Shown here: positions 53,082 to 62,514 of the stretch, piece after piece
How positions within the stretch are numbered: position 1 is the first letter of the stretch
Layout: each line of letters opens with the position of its first letter
NCBI RefSeq assembly: GCF_000152845.1
Contig: NZ_CH902584.1
Span: forward strand, 1,856 to 65,855
Origin: Roseovarius sp. 217
GTDB taxonomy: Bacteria; Pseudomonadota; Alphaproteobacteria; Rhodobacterales; Rhodobacteraceae
Reading direction: 5' to 3'
Length of the DNA stretch: 64,000 nt
Position numbers and translations under genes: made by a program
The notes under the pieces: generated by a model
Told to the model about the DNA's origin: nothing
What the model saw: only the letters and a program-made list of their open reading frames with translations
Databases searched by the model: none

Positions 53082-53879
53082 ATGCCCTTGACCGCAGCGC
53101 CCCGACCGTCCGACGCGCCCGACCCGGTGTCGCCCGCGATCCTTGTCGAAAACCTGCACAAGTCATTCGGGCCGCTCGAAGTGCTCAAGGGCGTGTCGCT
53201 CACCGCACAAAAGGGCGATGTGGTGGCGATCATCGGCGGGTCCGGGTCGGGGAAATCGACCATGCTGCGCTGTATCAACTTTCTCGAAACGCCCAGCTCT
53301 GGCCGGATCGTGGTCAATGGCGAGGAAATCGCCATGCGCGCAGACGGAAGCCCCGCCGACCGCCGCCAGATCGAACGCATCCGCACCCGGCTTGGCATGG
53401 TATTTCAGGCCTTCAACCTCTGGACCCATCGCACCCTCTTGGAAAACGTGATCGAGGTGCCAATGCATGTCCTGAAAACCCCGAAAAATCAAGCGATTGA
53501 GCGGGCGCGTGCGCTGCTTGACCGTGTAGGCCTTGGCGACAAGGCCGATACTTTTCCCGCCTTTCTGTCCGGTGGCCAGCAACAGCGCGCGGCCATTGCG
53601 CGGGCCCTCGCCGTCGATCCCGCCGTGATGCTCTTTGACGAACCCACCAGCGCCCTTGACCCCGAGCTTGTGGGCGAGGTGCTGAGCGTGATCCGCGATC
53701 TTGCCGCCGAGGGGCGCACCATGCTGATCGTCACGCATGAGATGAAATTCGCCCGTGAGGTGGCCAATCATGTGGTCTATCTCTATCAAGGGCGGATCGA
53801 GGAAGAAGGCCCCCCCGAGCGCGTCTTTGGCGCGCCACAATCGGCCCGCCTCAAGCAATTTCTGCAAACCGTCGGATAA
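53082..53879 (+). CDS. Polar amino acid ABC transporter, ATP-binding protein
   Basis: The ATG at 53082 (GGAGA just before) gives 265 residues. Walker A is GGSGSGKST at 52-60, the signature is LSGGQQQR, and Walker B is VMLFDEPTSALDPE, as in HisP/GlnQ proteins. A 17-residue N-terminal extension precedes the domain. It energises uptake together with the binding protein and two permeases that follow. A start 57 bases upstream is possible but lies within the divergent promoter. Confidence 0.95.
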   Translation: MPLTAAPRPSDAPDPVSPAILVENLHKSFGPLEVLKGVSLTAQKGDVVAIIGGSGSGKSTMLRCINFLETPSSGRIVVNGEEIAMRADGSPADRRQIERIRTRLGMVFQAFNLWTHRTLLENVIEVPMHVLKTPKNQAIERARALLDRVGLGDKADTFPAFLSGGQQQRAAIARALAVDPAVMLFDEPTSALDPELVGEVLSVIRDLAAEGRTMLIVTHEMKFAREVANHVVYLYQGRIEEEGPPERVFGAPQSARLKQFLQTVG

Positions 53880-53918
53880 GGCGGGGCAGATCAACCAGAA
53901 CCAACAAGGGAGACTAAC

Positions 53919-54680
53919 ATGACACTGAAAACCATCCTCGCCGCCGCCACATTGGCAGCCCTCGGCACCGGGCTTGCCGCGCAAGAGGTCAAGATCGGCA
54001 TCGCCGCCGAACCCTATCCGCCCTTTGCCTCGCTCGATTCCTCTGGAACCTGGGTCGGCTGGGAGGTCGAGGTGATCGACGCCGTGTGCAAGGCAGCCGA
54101 CCTCAATTGCGTGATCACCCCGGTGGCTTGGGACGGGATCATCCCCTCGCTCACGGGCGGGCAGATCGATGCCATCATGGCCTCGATGTCGATCACCGAG
54201 GAACGGATGAAAACCATTGACTTTTCAGACGCTTACTACAACACGCCGACCGTGGTCGTGGCTGGAAAGGCGATTGAAATGGACGCCAGCCCCGAGAGCC
54301 TGAACGGCAAGATCCTCGGCGTGCAGGCCTCGACCATCCATCAGGCCTATGCGCAGGAATATTTCAAGGACGCCGCCGAAATCCGCATCTATCAGACGCA
54401 GGACGAGGCCAATCAGGATCTGGTCTCTGGCCGGATCGACGCCACGCAGGCCGACAGCATCGCCATGGCCGATTTCGTTGCCACCGAGGCGGGGGCCTGC
54501 TGCGAGATCAAGGGCAATGTCGCCGATGATCCGGCTATTCTGGGCCTTGGCGTGGGCGCGGGCGTGCGCAAGGGGCACGACGCGCTGCGCGAGGCGCTGA
54601 ATAAGGGCATCGCCACCATTCTGACCGACGGCACCCATGAGGCGATCACCGCGCGCTACTTCAAAGCCAGCATCTACTAA
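53919..54680 (+). CDS. Polar amino acid ABC transporter, periplasmic substrate-binding protein
   Basis: The 253-residue protein has a signal peptide (TILAAATLAALGTGLAAQ) and an SBP family 3 body (IGIAAEPYPPFASLDSSGTWVGWEVEVIDAVC at the mature start, SMSITEERMKTIDFSDAYY in the hinge). Adjacent cysteines (GACCE) may form a disulfide. AAGGGAG precedes the ATG. This family often binds basic amino acids such as arginine or lysine, or opines, in keeping with the DDAH-like gene across the divergon. Confidence 0.94.
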   Translation: MTLKTILAAATLAALGTGLAAQEVKIGIAAEPYPPFASLDSSGTWVGWEVEVIDAVCKAADLNCVITPVAWDGIIPSLTGGQIDAIMASMSITEERMKTIDFSDAYYNTPTVVVAGKAIEMDASPESLNGKILGVQASTIHQAYAQEYFKDAAEIRIYQTQDEANQDLVSGRIDATQADSIAMADFVATEAGACCEIKGNVADDPAILGLGVGAGVRKGHDALREALNKGIATILTDGTHEAITARYFKASIY

Positions 54681-54685
54681 GCCCT

Positions 54686-55438
54686 TTGGAGGCGCTGCTT
54701 GACACATTGGGGCTGGCGGATGCCGCCAGCCTGCTCGCGCTCGAGCCTCCGGGCTGGGGTGCCAACCTCTTGCGCGGGCTGGCGAATTCGCTCCAGATCG
54801 CGCTTGGGGCCTTTGGTTTTGGCCTCGTGATCGGACTGGGCGGCGCCTATGGCAAGCTCTACGGCGGGCCGCTCTTGCGCGATCTTTTGGCGGTTTATAC
54901 CACCGTCATTCGCGCCGTGCCGGAACTGGTGCTGATCCTGATACTCTATTACGTCGGATCGGATATGATCAATCAGGCGGCTATCGCCATGGGTTATGGC
55001 CGTGTGGAAATCAGCGGAGTTGTTGCGGGCATCTGGGTCTTGGGCGTGGTGCAGGGTGCCTATGCCACGGAGGTGTTGCGCGGGGCCATTCAGGCGATCC
55101 CACCCGGACAGCTTGAGGCCGCGCGTGCCTTTGGCATGCCGCCGCTGATGACGCTGCGACGCGTAACAATCCCCGCAATGATGGGCTTTGCCACGCCGGG
55201 GCTTGCCAATCTTTGGTTGATCGCCACCAAAGACACGGCCCTCTTGGCCATCGTAGGCTTTAGCGAGTTGACACTGGAAACCCGGCAGGCAGCGGGCAGC
55301 ACGCGGGCCTATTTCACCTTTTTCCTCGCGGCGGGCGCGCTTTACCTGATCGTCACGCTGTTTTCCGGCGTGATCTTTGCCCGGATTGAGAAATGGGCGC
55401 GGCGCGGCCAGCCGTCGCTTAGGGAGGGCGGACAATGA
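54686..55438 (+). CDS. Polar amino acid ABC transporter, permease 1
   Basis: The 250-residue membrane protein has about five transmembrane helices and the EAA loop GQLEAARAFGMPPLMTLRRVTIP that contacts the ATPase. The start is uncertain: no ATG is available, and the TTG at 54686 overlaps a GGAGG at 54688-54692 that may instead serve a non-ATG codon a few bases further on. Position in the cluster is clear: six bases after the binding-protein stop and overlapping the second permease by four. Confidence 0.9.
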   Translation: MEALLDTLGLADAASLLALEPPGWGANLLRGLANSLQIALGAFGFGLVIGLGGAYGKLYGGPLLRDLLAVYTTVIRAVPELVLILILYYVGSDMINQAAIAMGYGRVEISGVVAGIWVLGVVQGAYATEVLRGAIQAIPPGQLEAARAFGMPPLMTLRRVTIPAMMGFATPGLANLWLIATKDTALLAIVGFSELTLETRQAAGSTRAYFTFFLAAGALYLIVTLFSGVIFARIEKWARRGQPSLREGGQ

Positions 55439-56220
55439 GTGACTTGCGCGCGCTTCTGATCCCACGCCGCCTGTTTCTCATGGCGCTTTTCGCCGGGTTC
55501 GTGCTCTGGTGCGCCCTGTCCATGCGGTGGGACTGGCTGCCGCAATACCTGCCTTTGGCGCTTGAGGGGCTGTGGCGCACGATCTGGATCTTGGTGGTGA
55601 CGGTCGTGCTGGGTTTCACGCTCGCGGTGCCGCTTGGTCTCGCACAGGCGGCGGGGCCTTGGTATCTGGCAGCCCCTGCGCGCATTTTCTGCACCATCAT
55701 TCGCGGCACGCCGCTCCTCTTGCAAATCTGGCTGCTCTATTACGGCCTAGGCTCTCTCTTCCCGCAATACCCGTGGATTCGCGGCTCTGAGCTTTGGCCC
55801 TATTTGCGGCAGGCCTGGCCCTATGCGGTGCTGGCGCTCACCCTCTCCTATGCGGGATACGAGGGCGAGGTGATGCGCGGCGGCTTTGCCAGCGTGCAAA
55901 AGGGCCAGCTTGAGGCGGCGCGCGCCTTTGGCATGCCGCGCTTCACGATATTCCGCCGCATCTGGCTCCCGCAGGCCATTCGCAACGTGCTGCCCACGCT
56001 CGGCGGCGAGACCATCCTGCAACTCAAGGCAACACCGCTGGTGGCAACCATCACCGTGATCGAGATTTATTCAGTCTCCAACCGCGTGCGCGCCGACACG
56101 TTCATTGTCTATGAGCCGCTTTTGTTGCTGGCCCTCGTCTACATGATCATCGCGGGCCTGATCGCCCTGATGTTCCGCTGGGTCGAAAACCGCGTGCCAA
56201 CCCGCAGACAGCAGGGCTAA
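55435..56220 (+). CDS. Polar amino acid ABC transporter, permease 2
   Basis: The 261-residue permease has the EAA loop GQLEAARAFGMPRFTIFRRIWLP and five or six helices (RLFLMALFAGFVLWCAL first). It pairs with permease 1 to form the HisMQ-type channel. The ATG overlaps the previous stop (ATGA), so translation is coupled. A 125-base gap follows before the next gene; I see no strong terminator there. Confidence 0.94.
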   Translation: MSDLRALLIPRRLFLMALFAGFVLWCALSMRWDWLPQYLPLALEGLWRTIWILVVTVVLGFTLAVPLGLAQAAGPWYLAAPARIFCTIIRGTPLLLQIWLLYYGLGSLFPQYPWIRGSELWPYLRQAWPYAVLALTLSYAGYEGEVMRGGFASVQKGQLEAARAFGMPRFTIFRRIWLPQAIRNVLPTLGGETILQLKATPLVATITVIEIYSVSNRVRADTFIVYEPLLLLALVYMIIAGLIALMFRWVENRVPTRRQQG

Positions 56221-56345
56221 TAAACCTGCGCGGCATCGCCCCATCGTGATGTGACGGAGCGGGTAAAACGTGGTAGGATGGCGCACGGCAACGCGACGGC
56301 GCGACGCCCCACTCTCGGCTTCCGCGCCATAAATGGGAGGCCATC

Positions 56346-57209
56346 ATGACCAAGACCATCGGCAATCCGCTGACGTGGTTGGCGGGGACAACAGCGAGTG
56401 CAAGTCGTAGCGCCTCAGACGCCGCCGACGCGCTCGGCAGTGAAATCACCACACCGCCCGAAGTGCGCCAGCTTGACATGGACGACGTGAGAACCGCGCT
56501 TCGCAAGGGGCTCGCAGATTTCACCGCCTTTCGCAGCGACGTTTTCTTCCTCATCGCCATTTACCCGGTGATCGGCATCACGCTCGCGCTCTTGGCCTTC
56601 AACTCGGCGCGACTACCGATGCTGTTCCCATTGGCCGCAGGGTTCACCCTGCTTGGTCCGGTCGCCGCCGCGGGCCTCTACGAGATGAGCCGACAGCGTG
56701 AAACAGGACAAGACCCGAATTGGGCCGAGGCCCTGCATGCGTTGCGTGCCCATGTCTTGGGGCCGGTTCTGGTTCTGGCGCTCTATCTGATGGGGATTTT
56801 CGCGATCTGGATGTTTGCCGCGACCTATATTTACAACATCACGCTCGGACCGCTTCCGCCCTTATCGGTCACCGGTTTCCTGAGCGATGTCCTGACAACG
56901 ACTGCCGGCTGGCAGATGATCCTGCTCGGGATGGGAACGGGCTTCGTCTTTGCCGCACTGGTTCTGGTCATCAGTCTGGTGTCTTTTCCGATGCTGATCG
57001 ACCGACGCGCAGGCATTCCGGTTGCGGTGATGACCTCTGTTGCCGTTGCGCGGCGCAATCCCCGCATCGTTGCGACATGGGGCCTGATCGTCGCGGTGAG
57101 CATGACGATTGGCATGCTGCCTGCGTTCCTCGGGTTGGTGATCGTGCTGCCGGTTCTTGGACATGCGACCTGGCATCTCTACCGCGCTGCCGTACCAAAA
57201 GAGAGATAG
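56346..57209 (+). CDS. DUF2189 membrane protein
   Basis: The 287-residue protein has a hydrophilic first 60 residues (VRQLDMDDVRTALRKGLADF is the DUF2189 entry motif) and six transmembrane helices. GGAGG lies before the ATG. DUF2189 proteins are inner-membrane proteins of unknown function, common in alphaproteobacteria and sometimes near respiratory genes. Here it is a single gene between the ABC transporter and the convergent riboflavin synthase gene. Confidence 0.87.
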   Translation: MTKTIGNPLTWLAGTTASASRSASDAADALGSEITTPPEVRQLDMDDVRTALRKGLADFTAFRSDVFFLIAIYPVIGITLALLAFNSARLPMLFPLAAGFTLLGPVAAAGLYEMSRQRETGQDPNWAEALHALRAHVLGPVLVLALYLMGIFAIWMFAATYIYNITLGPLPPLSVTGFLSDVLTTTAGWQMILLGMGTGFVFAALVLVISLVSFPMLIDRRAGIPVAVMTSVAVARRNPRIVATWGLIVAVSMTIGMLPAFLGLVIVLPVLGHATWHLYRAAVPKER

Positions 57210-57214
57210 AGCGG

Positions 57215-57802
57215 TCAGCCTGCCTCGGCCAGCCTTGCCACATAGCGGGCCAATGTGTCGATCTCGAGATTGATCATATCCCCCAAGGCCACATCCCCCC
57301 AGGTGGTCACAGCCTTGGTATGCGGGATGAAGTTGATCCCGAAATCGCGGCCCTCTACCTCGTTGACTGTAAGCGAGGTGCCATTCAGCGCCACCGACCC
57401 CTTTGGCGCGATGAACCGCGCAAGTGCATCGGGCGCGCGCAGGATGACGCGGGTGCTGTCGCCCTCGTCGCGCAATCCCACCACCTCGGCCAGCCCATCG
57501 ACATGGCCCGACACGATATGCCCGCCCAATTCATCGCCTACCCTTAACGCGCGTTCCAGATTGACCCTGCGCCCTGCATCCCAGCCTGACAGATTGGTCT
57601 TGGACAGGGTTTCAGCAGAGATATCAACGTCAAACCAATCAGACCCAAGAGCTACGACCGTCAAACAAACGCCGTCGCAGGCAATGGACGCGCCGATGTC
57701 GATCCGGCCCGTGTCATAGCCGGTGCCGATCCGCGCGCGCAGGTCGCCACGATGCTCGACCGCTTGAATGCGCCCCACATCGGTGATGATACCCGTGAAC
57801 AT
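57215..57802 (-). CDS. ribE: Riboflavin synthase, alpha chain
   Basis: From the ATG at 57802 (AGAGGAGAG before it) the protein has 195 residues and begins MFTGIITDVGRI, the invariant start of riboflavin synthase. Two lumazine-binding repeats follow, with the second starting GDELGGHIVSGHVDG. It turns two lumazines into riboflavin, the last step of the path. It is 40 kb from ribBX-ribH in this window. Longer frames reach into the divergent kpsS promoter and are rejected. Confidence 0.94.
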   Translation of the reverse strand: MFTGIITDVGRIQAVEHRGDLRARIGTGYDTGRIDIGASIACDGVCLTVVALGSDWFDVDISAETLSKTNLSGWDAGRRVNLERALRVGDELGGHIVSGHVDGLAEVVGLRDEGDSTRVILRAPDALARFIAPKGSVALNGTSLTVNEVEGRDFGINFIPHTKAVTTWGDVALGDMINLEIDTLARYVARLAEAG

Positions 57803-57940
57803 GGCCGCTCTCCTCTTGCTCTCTCCCCGCCCTAGCGCCGCCGGGTCCGCATGACAAGACACCGCGGCGGAAGGGGCTTATTTTTGCCTGATTATTGCAG
57901 TATCAAAGCACGATTGAGCGCAAAGGCAAGAGACCCCAGC

Positions 57941-59233
57941 ATGACAGGTCTGACCGGCGAGGAGCGTGCGTTCCTGTTTCTTCAGGGACCGCATGGACCT
58001 TTTTTCTATAAACTCGGGCAGATGCTGCGCCGGGCCGGTGCGGATGTCTGGCGCGTGGGGTTCAATGCCGGGGATCAAGTCTTCTGGCGTGACCGCTCGA
58101 GCTATTTGCCGTTTCTGAGCGACGCCGAAACTTGGCCCGCAACCCTGACCCAGATCCTCGACGACAAGCGCATCACCGATCTGGTGCTCTATGGCGATAC
58201 CCGGCCCATTCATGCGCAAGCGGTCGAAATGGCCCGTGCGCGCGGCCTCAGGGTCCATGTGTTCGAGGAAGGCTACATGCGCCCCTATTGGGTGACGTAT
58301 GAGCGCGGTGGCACCAATGGCAATTCCCGCCTGATGGAAATGAGCGTGCCCGAGATGCGGCAGGCGCTGGAAAACTCGGATATGGACACCGCCCTGCCCC
58401 CCGCCAGTTGGGGCGACATGCGCCAGCATGTGTTCTACGGCGCGCTCTATCACGGCTTTGTCCTTTTCCTGAACCGCCGCTACCGGCATTTCCGCCCACA
58501 TCGCGCGCTGACCGTTGGACAGGAATTTAAGCTCTATCTCAAACGTCTGGTCCTGATGCCGGTTCAGGCGATCGAGCGGCGTCTGACGACATGGCGCGTC
58601 CGCACCGGCGGCTTTCCGTATCACATCGCCCTTTTGCAACTGGAACATGACGCCTCGTTTCAGGCGCATTCGCCGTTTTCCACGATGACTGAGTTTCTGG
58701 AAACCGTCATCGACGGCTTCGCCAAGGGAGCGCCGCCGCATCATCATCTAGTGATCAAGGCACATCCGCTGGAGGATGGTCGCGCCCCCATCCGCAGTGA
58801 ATTGCGCCGCCTGATCCACACCTACGGCCTGCGTGGCCGGGTGCATTACCTGCGCGGCGGCAAGCTGGCCAAGTTGCTGGATGAGGCCAGATCTGCGGTC
58901 ACGGTCAATTCCACGGCGGCGCAACAGGTGCTCTGGCGCGGCATTCCGCTGCGCACCTTCGGGCAGGCGGTCTATGCCAAGCCGCAGTTTGTCTCGACCA
59001 AACCCTTGCGCGATTTCTTTGCCGGGGCGGAGCGGCCGGATCGCCGTGCCTACACCGATTACCGCCGCTTTTTGCTCGAGACCAGCCAGATCGCGGGCGG
59101 GTTCTATTCCGCCAGCGGGCGGCGGCAATTGCTGCGTCAGGCCGTCGACATGATGCTCTCACCCGAAGACCCCTATGACGCGCTGCGCTCTGGCACCGCG
59201 GCCCCTCGGCAACAGTTGCGCCTTATCCCGTAA
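57941..59233 (+). CDS. kpsS: KpsS-like capsule polysaccharide Kdo transferase
   Basis: The ATG at 57941 gives 430 residues beginning FLFLQGPHGPFFYKLGQML, a hallmark of KpsS/LipB. HVFEEGYMRPYWVTYERGG, HHHLVIKAHPLEDGR, RVHYLRGGKLAKLL and TVNSTAAQQVLWRGIPLRTFGQAVY are the conserved blocks. In E. coli KpsS starts the poly-Kdo linker on phosphatidylglycerol to which group 2 capsules are attached. It opens a kpsS - OPX - kpsC cluster and diverges from ribE across 138 bases. Confidence 0.9.
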   Translation: MTGLTGEERAFLFLQGPHGPFFYKLGQMLRRAGADVWRVGFNAGDQVFWRDRSSYLPFLSDAETWPATLTQILDDKRITDLVLYGDTRPIHAQAVEMARARGLRVHVFEEGYMRPYWVTYERGGTNGNSRLMEMSVPEMRQALENSDMDTALPPASWGDMRQHVFYGALYHGFVLFLNRRYRHFRPHRALTVGQEFKLYLKRLVLMPVQAIERRLTTWRVRTGGFPYHIALLQLEHDASFQAHSPFSTMTEFLETVIDGFAKGAPPHHHLVIKAHPLEDGRAPIRSELRRLIHTYGLRGRVHYLRGGKLAKLLDEARSAVTVNSTAAQQVLWRGIPLRTFGQAVYAKPQFVSTKPLRDFFAGAERPDRRAYTDYRRFLLETSQIAGGFYSASGRRQLLRQAVDMMLSPEDPYDALRSGTAAPRQQLRLIP

Positions 59234-59331
59234 GCCATCCCGATAGAAATGCTGGATTTTCGTAAACATGTTCGGTAGTTTAAGAAAAAAAGACCCGAGG
59301 CAGAACAAAAACAGGTCGAGGAGACCGAGCA

Positions 59332-60480
59332 GTGATACCCCGACATTCCCGATGGGCGCGGTCTGTCGCGCTTTTGGCCATTGCATCCATATTGGCCGGA
59401 TGCGCCCTGCCTCGTGTAGGTCCCAACAAGCGTGAACTTTACGCAGGCTCCGTGCAGAAGGAGGGGGATGCCTTTGTCGTAACGGTGAACGATCGCGTGA
59501 CCCGCGCCACTGCTGTCCAACCCGCCCTTGGGTTCACGGATGAATTCAGAAATGCGGGGCTCCTCGGATCCGACATGATCAGTTCCGGCGATACTCTGGG
59601 ACTGACCATCTGGGAAAATGTCGATGATGGGCTCTTGGCAGGAGAGGCCACAAACCAGACCCTTCTTGATGAGGTGCAGGTAGACGGATCAGGCTTTATC
59701 TTCGTGCCATACGCCGGGCGGATCAAAGCCGCAGGCAATACACCCGAAGGTGTGCGTCGCATCATTACCGAAAAGCTCGAACAACAAACCCCTGACCCAC
59801 AGGTCGAAGTGCGTCGCCTCGCGGGCAACGGCTCGACCGTGTCGATCAGCGGGGCGGTAAGCGGCCAGGGCGTCTATCCAATCGAGGCCCCCACTCGTAC
59901 GCTCTCGGCGATGATCGCCTCTGCGGGCGGGATCGCCATTGAACCTGAAGTGGCGCAGATCACGGTGATCCGGGGCGATCAGCGCTCCAAAGTGTGGTTT
60001 CAGGATCTCTTCAAGCATCCGCAGTTCGACATCGCGCTGCGCGGTGGCGACCGTATTCTGGTCGAGGCCGATACGCGCGCCTATACCGCACTTGGGGCCA
60101 CCGGCGCACAGGCGCGCGTGACATTCGAGACCCAGACACTGAGCGCCTTGGAAGCGATAGCGCAGGTCGGCGGGCTGACAACCTCTGCCGCCGATCCGAC
60201 GGGTGTGTTTGTGCTACGCAATGAACCCGCAGAGGTGGCAAATCAGGTTTTGGGTCGCAACGATCTACAAGGCGCGCAGCGCCTTATTTACGTCCTTGAT
60301 CTGACCAAGCCAAATGGCATGTTCATGGCCCGCGATTTTGCCGTTCGCGACGATGACACCATCTATGTGACCGAGGCACCGTTCACACAATGGTCGAAAG
60401 TCATCGGCGCACTGACCGGCACACTTGGGGCGGTTGGGTCGATTTCAACGGCGTCCTCGACGCTCTCGGGCGACTTTTGA
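59332..60480 (+). CDS. Outer-membrane polysaccharide export lipoprotein (OPX, Wza/KpsD family)
   Basis: The GTG start at 59332 has GAGGAG nine bases before. The 382-residue protein has a lipoprotein signal (LLAIASILAGC) and the polysaccharide export domain (SSGDTLGLTIWENVDDGLL...VQVDGSGFIFVPYAGRIKAAG), then two SLBB-type repeats (SGAVSGQGVYPIEAPTRTLSAMIASAGG and a second). It should form the outer-membrane channel for capsule. It sits between kpsS and kpsC. Confidence 0.92.
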   Translation: MIPRHSRWARSVALLAIASILAGCALPRVGPNKRELYAGSVQKEGDAFVVTVNDRVTRATAVQPALGFTDEFRNAGLLGSDMISSGDTLGLTIWENVDDGLLAGEATNQTLLDEVQVDGSGFIFVPYAGRIKAAGNTPEGVRRIITEKLEQQTPDPQVEVRRLAGNGSTVSISGAVSGQGVYPIEAPTRTLSAMIASAGGIAIEPEVAQITVIRGDQRSKVWFQDLFKHPQFDIALRGGDRILVEADTRAYTALGATGAQARVTFETQTLSALEAIAQVGGLTTSAADPTGVFVLRNEPAEVANQVLGRNDLQGAQRLIYVLDLTKPNGMFMARDFAVRDDDTIYVTEAPFTQWSKVIGALTGTLGAVGSISTASSTLSGDF

Positions 60481-62498
60481 GGCAGCCCTTAGACGGTGAA
60501 CCCGCTGGCGAGGCGCAGGCCTCCCGGCGGGTTTTCTTTTTCAACGGCGGGTTTCTTTGGCAAGGCCGTGTGCGCCGTATTCTGGCACTGGCGGGCTATA
60601 ATCTGACCCTCGGGCGGCCCGACGCGGAGGATCTCATCGCCGTCTGGGGCCGCAGCCCCTTTGCAAAGCGTGGCGAGGCAATGGCCGAGCGGACCGGTGC
60701 GGGTCTCTTGCGGATCGAGGATGCGTTCCTGCGCTCACTTCATCCGGGGCGCTCGGGGGATCCACCGCTTGGCTTGGTGATCGACCGGCGCGGCATCTAT
60801 TTCGACAGCAGCCGCCCGTCGGATCTTGAACATCTGCTCGCCACGCATCCGCTGGACGACACAGCCCTGCTCAATCAGGCACGCAGCGGCATGGCCCGAA
60901 TGCAAGAGACGCATCTGAGCAAATACTCCGGGTTCGATCCCCGCACTCCCTGCCCCGAACCGGGCTATGTGCTGGTCATCGACCAGACGCGCGGCGATGC
61001 CTCGGTGATCCACGGCGGGGCGGATGCCAATACTTTTCGTGAAATGCTCTATTGGGCACAAGAGGATCACCCCGGCGCGCGCATTGTGATCAAGACACAT
61101 CCGGAGACGGCACAGGGCCATCGGCCGGGCTATTTCACAGGTGCCGACGAGTCCGCGCGCATTACCCTGTTGTCTGCTCCCGTCAGCCCATGGGCGCTGC
61201 TCGAGGGGGCTGTCGCGGTCTATTGCGTGTCCTCTCAGATGGGGTTCGAGGCTATCCTGGCGGGGCACCGGCCTCAGGTCTTCGGCAAGCCATTCTACGC
61301 GGGATGGGGTCTCAGCGACGATCGCCACCCCCTACCCCTGACGCGCCGAGGCCGCAAGTTGACACGCGCGCAGCTCTTTGCCGGAGCAATGCTGCTCTAT
61401 CCCACATGGTATGATCCCTATCACGACCGGCTCTGCGATCTGACAACAGCCATCGGGACTTTCGAGGCGATGACCCGTGCATGGCGCGAGGATCACGCCG
61501 GATGGGCAGCTTATGGAATGCGCCTGTGGAAACGTGCGCCTTTGCAGCGGTTCTTTGGTCAATACCGGCGGGTCTCGTTCCCCAAGCGGCCCCAGACCGA
61601 GCGCCCCTCAATGGTCTGGGCGTCTAGCGCGACCAAGACCCCAGAGAACGCGATCCGCATTGAGGACGGATTTCTGCGGTCGCGCGGCCTTGGGGCCGAT
61701 CTCATTCCCCCTCTGTCGCTCGTCTGCGATGATCTGGGCATTTACTACGATCCGACCCACGACAGCAGGCTGGAACATCTGATTGACGCGCGCGCGCGTA
61801 TGCGTCCCGATCAAGAGGCGCGCGCAGAGGCGCTGATTGCCGCGCTGACCCGGCATGGGCTGAGCAAGTATAACCAAGGAGAGCCTGCCCACGATCTGCC
61901 AGAGGGCCACCGAATTCTTGTGCCGGGGCAGGTTGAGGATGACGCCTCGATCCGGCTTGGCGCCGGTGCGATCACTACCAATCTCAGCCTTTTGCACTCT
62001 GTGCGCCTCGCCAATCCGAAGGCCGTGATCCTCTACAAACCCCATCCCGATGTCGAGGCTGGCCTGCGACCCGGAGACGTGCCCCCGGAGGCGCTCTACG
62101 AGCTGGCGGATATGGTCCTCATCCACACCGATCCGGCCCAACTCCTGCCACGGGTCCAAGAGGTGTGGACCATGACATCCTTGTTGGGTTTTGAGGCGCT
62201 CTTGCGCGGGGTGCGTGTGACCACGACCGGCGCGCCCTTTTATGCCGGATGGGGGCTGACCCGCGATCTGGGCGAAACCCCCGCAAGACGCAGGGCGCGG
62301 CCATTGCTCACTGGTCTCGTGCATGCCACGTTGATCGACTATCCGCGCTATTTCGATCCAAAGACGGGACGGCCCTGCCCGGTCGAGGTGGTGGTCCATC
62401 GGCTCGCGCATGGGCCGTTGCCCCGTCCCGGTCCAGCCAACCGGTTGTTGGCCAAGCTGCAAGGCGCTCTGGCCTCTCAGGCAAGTCTCTGGCGATAA
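60477..62498 (+). CDS. kpsC: KpsC-like capsule polysaccharide dual Kdo transferase
   Basis: A TTG at 60477, overlapping the OPX stop (TTGA), gives 673 residues, close to E. coli KpsC (675). An ATG at 60390 is an alternative but would overlap the OPX gene by 91 bases. Two related glycosyltransferase modules are evident: IEDAFLRSLHPG...GIYFDSSRPSDLE with GKPFYAGWGLSDD, and IEDGFLRSRGLG...GIYYDPTHDSRLE with GAPFYAGWGLTRD. They extend the poly-Kdo capsule linker with alternating linkages. Confidence 0.9.
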   Translation: MRQPLDGEPAGEAQASRRVFFFNGGFLWQGRVRRILALAGYNLTLGRPDAEDLIAVWGRSPFAKRGEAMAERTGAGLLRIEDAFLRSLHPGRSGDPPLGLVIDRRGIYFDSSRPSDLEHLLATHPLDDTALLNQARSGMARMQETHLSKYSGFDPRTPCPEPGYVLVIDQTRGDASVIHGGADANTFREMLYWAQEDHPGARIVIKTHPETAQGHRPGYFTGADESARITLLSAPVSPWALLEGAVAVYCVSSQMGFEAILAGHRPQVFGKPFYAGWGLSDDRHPLPLTRRGRKLTRAQLFAGAMLLYPTWYDPYHDRLCDLTTAIGTFEAMTRAWREDHAGWAAYGMRLWKRAPLQRFFGQYRRVSFPKRPQTERPSMVWASSATKTPENAIRIEDGFLRSRGLGADLIPPLSLVCDDLGIYYDPTHDSRLEHLIDARARMRPDQEARAEALIAALTRHGLSKYNQGEPAHDLPEGHRILVPGQVEDDASIRLGAGAITTNLSLLHSVRLANPKAVILYKPHPDVEAGLRPGDVPPEALYELADMVLIHTDPAQLLPRVQEVWTMTSLLGFEALLRGVRVTTTGAPFYAGWGLTRDLGETPARRRARPLLTGLVHATLIDYPRYFDPKTGRPCPVEVVVHRLAHGPLPRPGPANRLLAKLQGALASQASLWR

Positions 62499-62514
62499 GG
62501 CACATCAGCGCTAT

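Noticed and set aside
60390..60476. ATG at 60390 as the kpsC start
   Set aside because: It would overlap the OPX gene by 91 bases and add a sequence unlike KpsC. The TTG coupled to the OPX stop gives the normal KpsC length, though this is not proven.
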